In this document: in pieces, positions 1-12,305 of the stretch
Numbering within the stretch: position 1 is the first letter of the stretch
Layout: every line of letters starts with the position of its first letter
From: Siphonodentalium dalli
Taxonomy: Eukaryota; Mollusca; Scaphopoda; Gadilida; Siphonodentaliidae
Reading direction: 5' to 3'
DNA: 64,000 nt
Assembly: GCA_032622095.1 (NCBI GenBank)
Contig: CP136065.1
Coordinates: 37,048,732 to 37,112,731, forward strand
Position numbers and translations under genes: made by a program
Notes under the pieces: generated by a model
Database searches by the model: none
Told to the model about the DNA's origin: nothing
What the model saw: the letters and a program-made list of their open reading frames with translations, nothing else

Positions 1-89
1 CTGCATCATCGTTCAGAATTTTGTTTGACTGTGGCCGTCACTCACATGTACGCAGTCCGTTTAATTGGTATTAGAAGATGCTCTTATAT

Positions 90-1520
90 CCATTTTTTTG
101 GATCCGTGCGCATTTTGTCAAGAAATATAGCGACCATGCTAATGATGTTGCTTGATATGTCAGGCACCAGAAAACAAATTTTAGACACCAGGGGGTCGCG
201 ACTGGGTGGATTTATGACGTCATCAAGATGGCCGCCATCCAAAATTTCAGAGTAGGCACTGAGTCAGTTTGATTAATAGCTGGTAGTGAATTTATGATAG
301 GAAATATAATATTTCTCTACTGTTGTGATAGTATTACAATAGGCTTCACTTTTACATAAAAATTGACCACATTAAACTAAGATGGCGTCCAAATTGGCGA
401 TCGAAATTCGGAAAAATGATGAATATTCACACTTGTCTCTTAAAACATTCACGCTTGTTTGAAATCGGTGGCTAATAGCAACTTAATTTTAAATAAATTT
501 GAATATCTAACCATTTGGACATCTTAATATGTCCTATTTTGGGTCTTATTCCTACCAAATATCGTTAAAATGTGAATTCATAAATATGCTATGAAATTTT
601 ACCAAAAATAGATTTGGTGACTCGAGCCAAGTGTTAGCCAGAAAATAGCTGAATTTGATGAAGAAAATGTGCAACAATTTTAAATATATAGATCTCCATA
701 TAACTACAACCAAAAGGTGCATCTAGATTCAAGATGGCGGCCAAATTGGTTGCCAAACTAGAGAAATCACTAAAATATGTCCAATTTTCTTCGATATCAC
801 ACCTAATGTGCGATTTGGTAAATATAGGTGATTATATCTGCTCCATGTTGGCGAAGGAAGTTGGGGTTATAAAACGTTATGAATATTTTGCGAACATTGG
901 ATGTTTATACCCAAGAATTCAAGCGAATGAAACCACGAAAATGAGATAAAATCGTCAAAATGGCAACCATGAACAATTTCAAAGTTGGCATTGAGTCTGG
1001 GAGGAATTTAGATAGTAAACTGATTATGATTCGTCAACAACGATGCCGTTGCATCACACTTCCTCTTGACAGTACAATTTGGACCTCAAAATCCAAGATG
1101 GCTCCCAAAACGGTGACCGAAATTATAATAATTGATGAGTTTTCACACTCGCCTCTTAAATTATTCACAGCGGTTTGAAATCGGCAGCTAATAACAACCT
1201 TATATTGAATAAATTATAATATCTAATCATTCGACAACCATGACATGTCAGATTGACATATTATTATTATTATTATACATATGTATCTAAATTCAAGATG
1301 GTGACTGAGATGGTTACGAAAATGGATAAATCATCCAAATTTGCAAGTTTCATTGATAACGCTCCTAAGGTGGATTGGCAATGACTACTGGTAAACACAT
1401 GTTTTCCCTGTTGGCAATGCTGATACAATCTGATATAATATGAATATTTTGCGAAAAGTAGCTGTTTATACCCGATATTTCATGCGAATGGAATAATAGA
1501 AACGACGAAAATTAGATAAA
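90..1520 (+). repeat. Left inverted arm with AAGATGGCGGCC-type sub-repeats
   Basis: Cores lie at about 224 (CAAGATGGCCGCC), 379 (AAGATGGCGTCC), 733 (CAAGATGGCGGCC), 1095 (CCAAGATGGCTCCC) and 1296 (CAAGATGGTGACTG). The block after the 379 core (TTCACACTTGTCTCTTAAA, GGTTTGAAATCGG-like, GCTAATARCAAC) recurs after the 1095 core about 717 bp later, so the arm is itself a diverged direct repeat. The core resembles the known YY1 motif; whether it binds anything here is unknown. Confidence 0.6.
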
Positions 1521-1955
1521 TTCATCTGGTGCTGACCTGTTTAGAAAAAATATCCAAATCTGAATATATGATAGTTACATCCATCATTACATGTACATCG
1601 GAAAATGCCTGATCTGGTGACTAGACTGGAGAGAAAAAAATTAACTCAACAATAAGACTGTCGGTATTGAGCAATACTTTAATTACTTCATCTTGGCATC
1701 GCCCCCTTATGGTGTGTGGATAAGAATTGTTCACTTGACTCCTGTATTTCTCATGTAATGACATCATACTAAGTAACTTCTACCGAAATTCAGCTGGTCA
1801 CGGAAATTAAACGAATGGACATCTAACAGTGCAGTACCCAAAACATTAGCAGCATGTAATACAGACAGCCTCCATGTTAATCTGCTTTATAATTAGTGTA
1901 TACTAAGTCCAAATATAAGAATAGGAGCTACTATTTGAGGAATTCGTCGTTGATA
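1521..1955. other. No recognisable feature
   Basis: AT-rich sequence inside the foldback element. No ORF, RNA or repeat was recognised between the left arm and the MITE-1 insertion. Confidence 0.5.
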
Positions 1956-1959
1956 TTAA

Positions 1960-2453
1960 AGACACGATTGGCCTTGGCGGTGGGTATCCTGTGAAAATAT
2001 CTCCACCCGTCAAAAACCGCCACAAACAGAAAGAACATCAAAATATAGATAGACTTTGTCCGTATACAAATAATAAATATCGCATAAACAGTATGTTATG
2101 GTCATACGTTTGACCATTGTTATGTAAACAAAAGCATAAAAACTTACTTTTCTGGTGTTTGTTTATATTATGATGGTAAACATAAAGAGCGTTCTTTGTT
2201 GGTGAATACCTGATATGGAACTAATAAAGAGCGTTTATGCCATTTGTGTGTGATTAGCCAGTAGCATTGTGCTGTCTTCTGTAACACAATCAGGCTCTTG
2301 CTTAGGTAAAATATAGTAGGTCTTTATGATAACATGCTGTTTACGCGATGGTCATGGTATATATGAACGGAACTGTATGCGTTTTAATGTTTTTCTGTTT
2401 ACGGTGTTTGGAACAAATATGAATATTTTCGACAATTAAGGCCGCACGTGCCT
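1960..2453 (+). mobile_element. MITE-1, TTAA-targeting, copy 1 (494 bp)
   Basis: Flanked by TTAA at 1956-1959 and 2454-2457. It is very similar along its length to the copy at 31433-31927, sharing GGCCTTGGCGGTGGGTA near the left end and AAAGAGCGTTCTTTGTTGG in the middle. Ends read AGACACG...CACGTGCCT, short imperfect inverted termini. There is no ORF, so it is non-autonomous. TTAA duplication is the signature of the piggyBac superfamily; the superfamily assignment is an inference. Confidence 0.85.
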
Positions 2454-2457
2454 TTAA

Positions 2458-3779
2458 TATACATGTACGAAAACACAGGGTACAGGTTTGTGAAACTGAG
2501 AAAAGTTATAATTGCTCGCCCGTGAATAACATCTAGTTCAAATCCAATGCACTGCGTGAGTGCATCAGGGGATTATACCACACTAAGAGCTTTGTCGGAG
2601 ACTACTAAACGAGACCCCTCAGACGTGCGCTCTATTTGTCTTCTGCGAAGAAGAATGCGTTGGCGGATTTCTACCGGCAAACCTCTGCTTATTCCATGCG
2701 AACAATAGCGACTAGAGATAAATTATGTTCCGGTTCGTACCAAAACAGAAACTGATGTGGAGCACTGGAAAGCTCATAGGCCAACTCACTGACTCCATAC
2801 CCAAGATACGTGAAATCGTGACTGATTTTGATCGATATAGCTAGGATAGGAAGATAGCCTCATATAATGAGTTTCGTTGGTATATTTGAGTTCCACAGAG
2901 GAGATAGTTCTATGAACATCACCTATACTGCAAGTTCGTTCGTGTATGATCCCCATCTCCGTTTGCAGAACTGATGGAGACATCAAGTTCATATTAGATA
3001 CACTCATGTCATATTTGTCACATGTGTTATCGAAGTTCTTCCATACTTGCGTTATACGGTCTCATCAAAATGTCATACAAGAAACATGTTCGCACCAAAT
3101 TTTTTTTTAATGGACGTATATATATTCCCGCATTAACGCACAGTTCGATTTGGCTGGAGAGGCAATTGAACTCAACGACATGTTGAGATACAGGTATAAT
3201 TATTGGATGGACAGTTTGTAGTATTCCTTCCAGCTGTTTTAGCGGAACGTTTGCTATCGTACTGCAATGAATTATGGTCTGCATAAAACACAGGTCGTTA
3301 ACACATTGCCGACTCCCATTTAATTACATGCAAAAAGCACGAGTTAACTCGTAGCTGGCAGTCAACGTGTTAAACGTTGAACAGCTTAAGTTGAAGTCAA
3401 TTTCAGTTATCGACTCTTCAAAAAGCGAACAATCCATAATCTTCTCTCAATACAAGCATAATTTATTTATCTATTACTTCCATCTTTTTCGCAGTATCTA
3501 TATTACCACATTTTCAGCTTGTAATTGGCCTTCTTGTTGGATCCGACTATTATGGTGGTACGGTTTCAAGCAAATTATATAAACTACATGTGTTCGATTG
3601 ACAATTAAAGGATTGCTAAGAGAATGCGGGGTTTCTGTGATTCTAAGATCTTTACTTCCCGAACAGTTGCTGTATAATGCTAATGAAGTCTACATGTGGA
3701 AGTTTTGCAAGAACACTCTTAATAATCATTCCAATAAATGGTCTTGATGACCCGTCACTATCCAGTTGCTTCGATATCC
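2458..3779. other. No recognisable gene
   Basis: AT-rich interior of the 0-6.6 kb foldback. Short ORFs on the minus strand (2786-3007 and 3027-3284) show no recognisable motif and are not supported as genes. Confidence 0.5.
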
Positions 3780-4010
3780 CATCATATGGCATGTCCAAAG
3801 ATGAGCTTCTGGTGTTTCGGTGAGGTATTTTGTAACTACATATCCAGGCACTAGGCTTAACCATTTTGCTTTTCACGATATTTTTTCGTTCACAACCAGG
3901 AAGAAGTTGAGGAGCCGTTATTGGCACTTGCTGCTCTCGACATGGAGAATGCCAAACCTTATGTTATTTTTGCCAGATACTGATGTGTTTTGTTACAGTC
4001 TAAAATAAAC
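3780..4010 (+). pseudogene. Possible relic of a repeated invertebrate protein family (PDTDVF motif)
   Basis: Across different plus-strand frames, 3898-3960 reads EEVEEPLLALAALDMENAKP and 3955-3990 reads MLFLPDTDVFCYS. Together these resemble the EEADTLL...SPDTDVF block seen in a family of high-copy, probably mobile-element-associated proteins of invertebrates. The two halves lie in different frames and no longer ORF surrounds them, so if the match is real this is a degraded fragment. The recognition is from memory of the motif only. It could be chance similarity in a 60-residue stretch. No function is claimed. An AATAAA and an A-tract follow on the same strand near 4903-4926. Confidence 0.22.
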
Positions 4011-4902
4011 TGACCAGCATTAACTCGGTTATGTGCATAGTTATGTTAGGCTACAGCGAAGTGAATCTGCAATGTATCTGCTATGAAGTCAGCGGCCGTA
4101 TTGAAATTGATTTAGTACATGTACATCTGTATTATGGACTCTCCATGCCACCACCGAAGCTAACGTGCGATAACATATTTCTTATATGCAGTCGAAGAGG
4201 TTTCTGGTGAGCTCTGCTGTCAGCCTGCGGGATGTGTTTGTAATTCAGCTGTAGTTGCTGGGTCTAGTTGGCTGTAGGTAGACTCATCACTGCGACCATC
4301 TATTGGACTAAGTAACACGAGTGGTACATATGCTGACTCACATTTTGGGGACTGTGACAATGTCTCAACTATTCAAACGAATTTCGGGTGATGAAACACA
4401 GATATGCCAAAACCAGAAACAAATAAATGCCATCTGGCATTAATGTATCTTATTAGACACAACTTTCTCATAATTATATATGAAATACGGTTCTAATGCT
4501 TTGCACTTAATATGTAATGCATGTGTGTTGCCCGTTTTTCTAAGTGAATAGTTATATATTGGCAGTATGATAGCAATACAGACTTCGATGAAGTTGTTCT
4601 AACCGGAAATACGATATGCCCGCCAATAGCACAATGCCGTCTATGGTTAGAGGTCGTACCGATACGCCGTACACAGGAAGAAAGTTGAAATATTTAAAAT
4701 CTGAATTAATATATTAATTTGAACATATATTCCATTTCCATTAATTCCAATTTACATATCAGTCACTGGGAGTGAATGTGGTGTACGAAAGACGTGTAAA
4801 TGAAGCGAGCTAGATGTGAGCGAATTGGAAGAATGTCACTTGATATATAATAATATGTACATCTGTTTATGTTTACATTCCTTCATTGATGTATGTTTAT
4901 TC

Positions 4903-4926
4903 AAATAAAAAAGTTTTAAAAAAAAA
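4903..4926 (+). other. AATAAA followed by an A-tract (possible retroposed 3' end)
   Basis: AATAAA at about 4903 is followed 10-15 bases later by a run of A residues. This is the arrangement expected for the 3' end of a retroposed polyadenylated transcript, and it lies on the same strand as the possible relic upstream. In AT-rich DNA it could easily be chance. Confidence 0.25.
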
Positions 4927-5249
4927 GTTGTGATATTACTCCTGAATATTCTAAATTTTTGTGGCCTGACGAAATAAATGTGGCCAGCTATTCATCAAGC
5001 ATAGACAACGAGCAACGAAAAAGCAGATCTGCTCCAAACGAAATAATATAGCCGTAAAGTTGGTATTCTCTCTGTGTTATTATGGCAGGAATTCTTTTGC
5101 GTCCGAATACTCGTTATGCTCTTATAATGATACAGTCAGCACATATCCGGTTTGAGTTCTTTCCCAAAATGACAGGATCGTTTAACTTATATTGGGCAAT
5201 TTCATGTTAGGTTTCTAAGAATCTATTATGATATATTCTCGGTTATAAA
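4927..5249. other. No recognisable feature
   Basis: AT-rich; no ORF or repeat recognised before the right foldback arm. Confidence 0.5.
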
Positions 5250-6620
5250 AAACCTATTTTTGTTCAAACATAGTCACAACATACCTTAACATGATAGTAT
5301 CTAATTTAATTTGGGCGAATATGTCCACCTCCTTTGCTAAATACCATTTGAGAATATAGACATTTGTCAAATTGTATAATTGTGAGTTTTGGCGGCCATT
5401 TTGGCGACCATCATGAGTCAAATAGATCAATGTCGAGTGTAAATGAATAACAATAACCATATTTAAAGCTGTGTGCACTTTTGTTTAATTTATTCTGCCT
5501 ATTTCTGTCCAATGTTAATCTGGAACATCGAGAAGCAAGTTTTTGTGAAATTACATAGCACATTATTTAATTTGCAATTTTCGAAGTATGGACAGCAATT
5601 AGACCCAAATTACAACACAATATGTTGTACTAGATGTCATAACTGATAAAAAAAAAAAGACAAGTCCTACTTGCCACTGTTTACAAATAACCGAAAATGA
5701 TGTAAGGGGCATGCGTGAAATTCAACACATTTCTATATTTCGGTCGCCATTTTGACAGCCATCTTATTTTGTTTTTGTTTTTTTTTTATCAATTTCGTTG
5801 TTTCAAAAGGACGCATGGTGCAATTTTATCATTAATTTTCCTTTTTCTGTGTTAAATTTTATTCCTCACTCGGTGCCCATTCTGCAATTGTTTGTGGCTG
5901 CGATGATGATGATATGATCTAATTTTCGTGGTATCATTCTGTTGAATTATCAGGTATAAACAGCTGTTTCTCTCCAAATGTACACATTATATCATAAATC
6001 CATGGTATTCCACGAACAGTGAGCACATACGTTCACATATAGTCACTTTTCCCCAGCACATGAGTTGATCAATGAAAATTGGACAGATTTGGATGATTTC
6101 TCCATTTTGGCAACCATCGTGGCCGCCATCTTAACGAAGATGCACTATTTTCATTATAATTATCTGGCAATTCACATATTTAGAACAGTTTGACATTATC
6201 TTAATCAAGTTCAGTTATTTTCAGTTTAACACTTGGCTAGAATCACAGAATTGAATTTTGGTTAACTTTCATAGCACATTTTTGAATTCACATTTTAAAG
6301 ATAGTTGGCAGGAATGAGATACGAAATATGACATATAATGTTGTCGAAATGTTTGGATACTATAATTTATTCAAATTTAGGTCGCTATTAGCTAAAAATT
6401 TCAAGTGAACGTATTGTGTATTAGTATCTCATCAGTGGTGATATATTCAATTTTCTATCCTAAATTCACTAGTAGCCATTAATCAAACTGACTCAGTGCA
6501 TACTCTGAAATTTTGGATGGCGACCCCCAGGTGTCTAACATTTGTTTTCTGGTGCCTGAGATATCAAACAACGTCATTAGCATAGTCGTTATATTTCTTC
6601 ACAAAATGCCCAAATGGAGT
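5250..6620 (-). repeat. Right inverted arm of the 0-6.6 kb foldback
   Basis: Reverse-complement relative of 90-1520. Cores on the minus strand lie at about 5391 (GGCGGCCATTTTGGCGACC), 5745-5765 (TCGCCATTTTGACAGCCATC) and 6104-6134 (TTTTGGCAACCATCGTGGCC). The outer part, 6480-6620, matches 110-290 best. Divergence suggests an old element, though the outermost about 150 bp are well preserved. Confidence 0.6.
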
Positions 6621-6631
6621 ACATACGAACC

Positions 6632-7045
6632 TCTACTATATGATCTACATTATTTCATGGGTATTAACTAAGACAGTTCCCTAATTGCGTTTTTGTATTT
6701 TGCGACGTTTAGTTGTACGCATAATTCCTGTAAAATGTGGACCGATGAAGCTGAGTCAGATTTGTTGCAGGAAAATAGAAAATATCCGCATAGTGTAGCT
6801 GAATAAATAATTTATTTTTGCGAGTATGTGGGCATCTATTCTGCGAGCCTCTAGGCGAGCCGAATAGATGCCCACATACGAGCAAAAATAAATTCTCTGT
6901 TCAACTACACTATGTGGATGTTCTGTTTATCCACCGAACAAATTTAAATGTATTTTATCGCAGTTTTTGTCAAAAAACATCGCAAAATTCACAGGCTCAT
7001 TGTAGAGAAGTGATGACCTACTTAGCGACTTTATCTGTATAGTAG
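6632..7045. mobile_element. Small foldback element with a strong central hairpin
   Basis: Ends show a short inverted repeat, CTCTACTATA at 6632 and TATAGTAGAG near 7036-7045. The centre is a long hairpin: arms about 6784-6850 and 6852-6917, with GAGTATGTGGGCATCTATTC pairing with its complement and a loop reading GAGCCTCTAGGCGAG. Weaker pairing (TTTTGCGACGTTT with AAACATCGCAAAA) extends to about 6690-6995. No ORF. The terminal TATAGTAGAG motif recurs nearby at about 7635 and 7695. Confidence 0.55.
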
Positions 7046-7798
7046 AGACTAATTAATTACGAAACAGTTTTTTAACCATGCGACTGCACCGCGAAATAGT
7101 CCGCTTTATAATTTCTAAATTATGCCGGAAACATGTCATAGCATGGTGTAATTTCTAATAAAATCTTAATGATTCGCGTAAAGTTCAAACTTAAAACTGA
7201 ACAGTACGAGTATAGCAGTCATGTGAATTTGGTTGCTTGCGTTTGAAACCTACTATTACCAATGAAAGTCTGAAATTTAGCAGTAGAACTCGCTGTAGTA
7301 CCAAGATCGGTAGTGCAAATGCACCAGCTCATGGAATAATATCGTATACTTTATAATACCAAACTTCCAATTGCTTAATCAAGTTATAGACTTCACCAAT
7401 TGAACATTGAAAAATCTATTTGAGTGCGTTATGGGGCGCATCGTTTGATCTTAAAATTATAAATGAGTCGCCATCGATTGCACGAAAATACGCTTTGGAT
7501 GTTGACGTTTCTAAGGACGCTGTCGCTGACAACGGAAACGTTGTTACGATCCAGTGAAGTCACCCGCGAACTGCTGGAGGTCAACTGATCCAAGTTCTTG
7601 TAACCTTTCTTCCTCGAATTTTATTAAGTTTATCTGTCTATAGTAGAGGATGAGTTATCTGTCTAGTAGACGGATAGAGGCGTGGTTTATCTGAGGCTTT
7701 ATATGTATAGTAGAGAGGGTGGGAGGTGGTTAATGCAGTTTATTTGTTTTGTCCAGCACTTATACGATATTGATGTCGTTTTGTTCGTTCCAGTTATC
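7046..7798. other. No gene; isolated TATAGTAGAG motifs
   Basis: No ORF or RNA recognised. The segment 7620-7715 contains several TATCTGT..TAGTAGA motifs that echo the end of the upstream foldback. Confidence 0.5.
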
Positions 7799-7802
7799 TT
7801 AA

Positions 7803-8192
7803 CCCTTTAACCAACAAACCGGCCAAAACCGGCCAAATAAAGCTTCAACAGCCTAAAATATCTTCGGTCTGTCTCAATAAAACCATACAAATGTGGATAT
7901 CATTGGAACCGGCTCCTTGGCCACATTGTGATAGTTACAGTTAGCCCTGTGCCAATGCATTCTCTTATATATGCGAGTCGACCATAGGTCGCCTCGCATA
8001 TATAAGAGAATGCATTGGCCTAAAAAAAACCTTTTTTTTAACATTTTACCATTTTTTCTTACATTCTTTAACAATTTTATAATTTTTAATGTGTTAAGCC
8101 AATGCATTCTCTTATATATGCGAGGCGACCTATGGTCGACTCGCATATATAAGAGAATGCATTGGCACAGGGCATAACTGTTGGGTAAAGGG
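7803..8192 (+). mobile_element. MITE-2, TTAA-targeting with two internal hairpins, copy A (390 bp)
   Basis: TTAA flanks lie at 7799-7802 and 8193-8196. Terminal inverted repeats are CCCTTTAACCAACA and TGTTGGGTAAAGGG. Inside are a GGCCAAAACCGGCC segment and two copies of a roughly 70-bp near-perfect palindrome (7948-8018 and 8098-8166; GCCAATGCATTCTCTTATAT to the complementary half around GACCATAGGTCGCC), separated by an A/T-rich spacer. Short ORFs over the palindromes are by-products of symmetry. A CCC start plus TTAA duplication fits piggyBac-type non-autonomous elements. Confidence 0.85.
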
Positions 8193-8196
8193 TTAA

Positions 8197-8769
8197 TAGT
8201 ATAACGCGCCCAGGACCACAAGGGCCACCGTTCGACCGTGCATATGAACGTGGCATAATAATAAGATACAACTGATCGCAAGGTTTGACTCACTTATATT
8301 TGCTGAGAAATTTGTTCTTAGTAGGACAATCATAATTCTTCAGAAAAGGGTTATTCATTCAGTTACCAATTTGATGTGTGTGAGCACGAAAAATACATGT
8401 ATAGCACTGCCTGTTGGGTAAAGACCAACAGTCGCAAGACATTCAGGTAGATCAATCCTTGAGAGTTTGACCGCGCCGCTGGTAGATCTTGGTAGACTCA
8501 GTGTGCGAAAACGCAGCGGGGCGACATGGCTAGCAATGGCATATCAATTATGACGCTCAATTGTCACCAAACCCCAAACTTTTTATAATGTGTTATTATA
8601 TATCTAGAACTCTACAGTTTGAGAAAAGTTGAGTCTTATTATAAGACACAATGTGTCTTGTCTATGAAATAATACAGTACACAAGTTTAAAAATCTAAAT
8701 TGCATTACTGACTGATTTGGTGCTTGGGAGTCGCCAAACCCAGCCCATTGTGGAACGTACTACCAGTGA
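8197..8769. other. No recognisable feature
   Basis: No ORF, RNA or repeat recognised. Confidence 0.5.
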
Positions 8770-9651
8770 TCAATGCCTTTCTACGTAGTTTATGCCATTC
8801 ACCTCTGCCCTGCTTAACGAAACGGGAACATATTTCTTCTTCTTGTTGGAAGAATTAACAATGTGAACGTAGTTCGACTGTGCAGAAAAGTTGACCTGAT
8901 TACCATTTACAGACAAGCGCCCAGTCCCATTAGATCGTGCTATGCAGTGTCCAATATCGTCTACGACATGTAACATGTCCGTTATGCAGTTATTGATATC
9001 GAATGTTGCAGTCTCCAGCCCACTTATGGCATACCCAAATCTTGACTTCCTCCAATCAACCAATCCGTCTTGTTTAAGTCGCTCGACTGTGGTAGATTTA
9101 AGTAGCTTGTCTTCCCTTAGGTCCTTGTGCCTGATGGCCGCAATGCGCACGAGGGTAGCAAAACATTCCTCACACATCGAGAATCATTGTCACTCAAATA
9201 TCCCAATCTGAATTTATGGCTAAGCTTGATGCTGCTCCATCAGTTTGTCGGCATCATCTATGAGAGATAGCTCATCGGATAGTCGCTTCTTCCTTTCTGC
9301 TAAAGTATGTGACTTTTCGAAACCGAAAAGATCTATATCACCAGATCGACCACTAGTGGCAACATTGATCTTCGTTCCGTCAATCCATATTTTAAATGTT
9401 TTGTTGTGGTTGTTCACTTCAGAAAAGACGTCAGGTATACCATCCAATACACCTGGTGTGAACTCTGTCGTTGACAAGCATGGGTTATTGGCAGAGATAA
9501 CAAACCTACACGGCACAGCAAACTTCATGTGTGAATCGAGAAGACTGATTTGGGATTTGTCTTTATCGCCATGCAGCGGTTGTGTGCCTAGATTTTTAGG
9601 TCCGCCCATGAATCTTAGAAATTTTCCAGAGAAAAGCCTATATGCTACTCT
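8770..9651 (-). pseudogene. Unclassified degraded protein-coding relic, two blocks in one frame
   Basis: Two minus-strand blocks lie in the same frame. 9220-9651 encodes about 143 residues; the open frame continues about 14 residues upstream of the Met at 9609 with SGKFLRF, and includes FKIWIDGTKINVATSGRSGD and LFGFEKSHTLAERKKRL. 8770-9177 encodes 135 residues including MCEECFATLVRIAAIRHKD. Between them are four in-frame stops in about 45 bp and no convincing splice pair. The base composition and residue mix look genuinely protein-like, unlike the surrounding noise. I do not recognise the family with confidence. The DGTKIN...GDIDLFGFE pattern vaguely recalls high-copy transposon-associated proteins of marine invertebrates. 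It is best read as a decayed mobile-element or gene fragment; it lies between MITE-rich stretches with no partner gene. Confidence 0.45.
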
Positions 9652-12305
9652 TCAAAATTGTTTTACTATTTTGAATGCAGCCCGATTTTCTAATTGACCA
9701 GCTTTAAGTTTTCAGCGGCGTTGAAGATCTAAGCCGCTTTGGTATCGGACTCAAAATATAATTTTCATCGCACAATGGTAGATGGCTGAGTCCAAAATCA
9801 TGTTGGTCGCTCATTAGAGAACATGGGGTATTACGTTCGATCCGAACAGAGTATTTGCCGTCTTTGGAACTTTCAGCCACCAGAAATTGGTTCGTCTCCG
9901 ATAAAAATAGCGGTATTAGATTGAAATTCTGAGTGCGGTATCCTGTTTTGCCTGTGGCGGATTCAACCCCATGGTCCTAATTTTCACTTCTGTGTGATGA
10001 TGCTCCTTGATCCAATGCTGTTTGCAGATCTTCGTGCACTGCTGAGCAATTGTAACACTTATACCTTGCTTTCATGTGGATATACATTTTCGTGAGAAGG
10101 TCAATTCACTAGAACGCATTGGGTTATAGAATTTAACAAAACCGACTATTCTATTCTGTTAAAGTTAGTCATGATCTTCGCAATTTGATTGGACGGTATA
10201 CTGAATTTTAACAAATTCGCATGAGTATGCTACGAATATTGAATTGTTTGACAATATCTAATCTACATGTACATCGCTATCGAGTTTGCATTTACACCGT
10301 CATATATTCTTGTTATTTTGGTATCCAAGCAACATTTTGCACCGTCATTAAAATATTCTACACCGGAAAATAGTTGTTTTAATTATTGTCGATTAAATAA
10401 ATTTTACAAAATTCCACACAAGGAACCAAAATGTCATACCATATATAATCATGATAACAATATCCTGACAGTTTTATAATAAGGCAGTATATATCGATAA
10501 CGCCAAAATAGTGCACAATCCAACAGTTTCGTCGCCTCGTTGTTAACAATCGACAGACACGTTGGTTTCAAACCTGTTTTGGACAATAATATCCATACAA
10601 TCCACAAAGAATATAATATCCACTTAACAAGCCATATAATTCCAAATGGTTAGCTAAATGACGATATTCCTCACGACTTAAATCTCAGAAACGTTATGAA
10701 TTGCAGAGCACACACCCATCCGAATTATTTCTATCCGCCTGTTTGTGTATATCTACACCGTTTGCTACACCGTATGCTACACCAATCTTGCACCAATGAG
10801 AATACTTGCTTTAGTAAATACATATTGTAGAGTAGTTACCTTTTTCAATGTTCATTTAATACATGTATGACTGTGGTCCATATTTTGGTGAACGTATTAT
10901 CTTAACAATTCCCACAAACTGTCCAGCAATGAATATGAATCCTTCTGACATTATTTTCAGCTGGTTGTTAGCTGCTTATCTTTCCTGAACATCCTTCCAT
11001 GCGGATGGAAAATACACCGTTCCCATAACTAATTTTATAACACACATGGAGAATACATTCCGTACATGAAAGGCCAATGTATTGCAATTTAGCACACCCA
11101 ATGGCATTCTAATTCAAACTGATCCACATTTGCAGGGAAATTGTGTTTCTTTTGAAGCCCAGCAAGTATCATTTGAATTAATTCCTGACTATGAACCGCC
11201 TTAAATTAAGAGACGCATATACTATTATATATCTTTGCACATCCAAATAATACATTCATAATTCTTTGAATCAGTATATTTTATCTATCATCGCAATAAG
11301 TCGTTTATTTATCAGATACGAGTATAAACAGAGTCTCTATACAATATCTGTTCTAGTAGTAAGCTTGTGAATGAAGTATCCTTGATGACATAAATCACGC
11401 TTTCGTGTGGGCAGAGATATCATTGTCATGTTTGTTGTTTATTCTTGGCATCGGTCTTCTGGTGTGTATAGTTCATGGTCGAGCGTATATGTATAACGTG
11501 TACCTCGCACGCAGAGGCATCAACAGCTAGATAGCAGAGGTTTTGTCTTGGATGCCAGCCATTCAAAGTCTATTTAATTGAAGAAAACGCATCACTAATA
11601 GAATATATAATGCAGCCTCTGTGCACTTAGTGCTTGATTTACGGCAGTTTTTGTCCATGACACCTGCCTTATTGCGGTATAACTATGATAAATGTGCCGC
11701 GAGTATCTTGAAATAATCTTTAAAGCACATCTGTATATCAAATACCTATATTATAATGACCAAAAAAACTTTAACAGCCTACACGTAAATGCACACACAG
11801 GGACGCTGTTAGATCGTTTATGTTGTGGATGTCCAGCTTGCAATTTCAGGATGTACACCCCCTCCCTATTGGGTTTGAATTTTTCAACTTGTCCTTAAAG
11901 CTTTCACAATTGCTGGAACGTTATAACCTGAACTCCCAAGGTTAAAATCTGTTCAACGAAAGGTCATTTCAGTCCGAAAATGTGACTGTATGTTGGAAAA
12001 TATGTCACCGTTGGTCTAAATACAACAAATTTCACAATGAATACTGGTTGGAAAATAAAACTATCAAGAAAACAATTTCACCCTAAGTTTTGTGTGAACT
12101 TTCCAAATAATGTTCTGGCAGGCATGAACTGTTGACCAACGTTGGGGTCAGACAAACATTAACCCTGTCCCTGCATGTGCAATAATGCAACGGAAACGGA
12201 AACGATTGTCGTCTGACGTAGTGCTCCAGAACGCTACATGTTCTTGTGTTTCATGTATGTGTATATAGATAATTCTGAATTGAATCCCAATATTTATGTA
12301 TTATG
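9652..12305. other. No recognisable gene
   Basis: About 2.6 kb of AT-rich sequence with only chance-length ORFs (for example 10267-10479). A local cluster of GCTACACCG-type words occurs at 10755-10790. Nothing else was recognised. Confidence 0.5.

Larger units (their letters stand above)
90..6620. mobile_element. Large foldback-type element with long inverted arms
   Basis: Two arms of about 1.4 kb (about 90-1520 and 5250-6620) are reverse-complement relatives. For example, the plus-strand text at 150-290 (GGCACCAGAAAACAAAT, then CACTGAGTCAGTTTGATTAA) reappears on the minus strand at about 6560-6480. The arms contain several imperfect sub-repeats, each with an AAGATGGCGNCC-like core. The interior (about 1520-5250) holds a MITE-1 copy and a possible gene relic but no transposase that I can see. 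Long inverted arms built from sub-repeats are typical of foldback elements; no superfamily can be assigned. Ends are approximate and no target duplication was identified. Confidence 0.55.

Noticed and set aside
7874-8293. Overlapping ORFs on both strands around the MITE-2 hairpins (also at 21000 and 44364-44719)
   Set aside because: They are translations of a palindrome, giving the same peptide words on both strands (YMR, RIYKRMHW). Not genes.
9245-9697. 150-codon plus-strand ORF
   Set aside because: It is the antisense shadow of the more protein-like minus-strand relic at 8770-9651.
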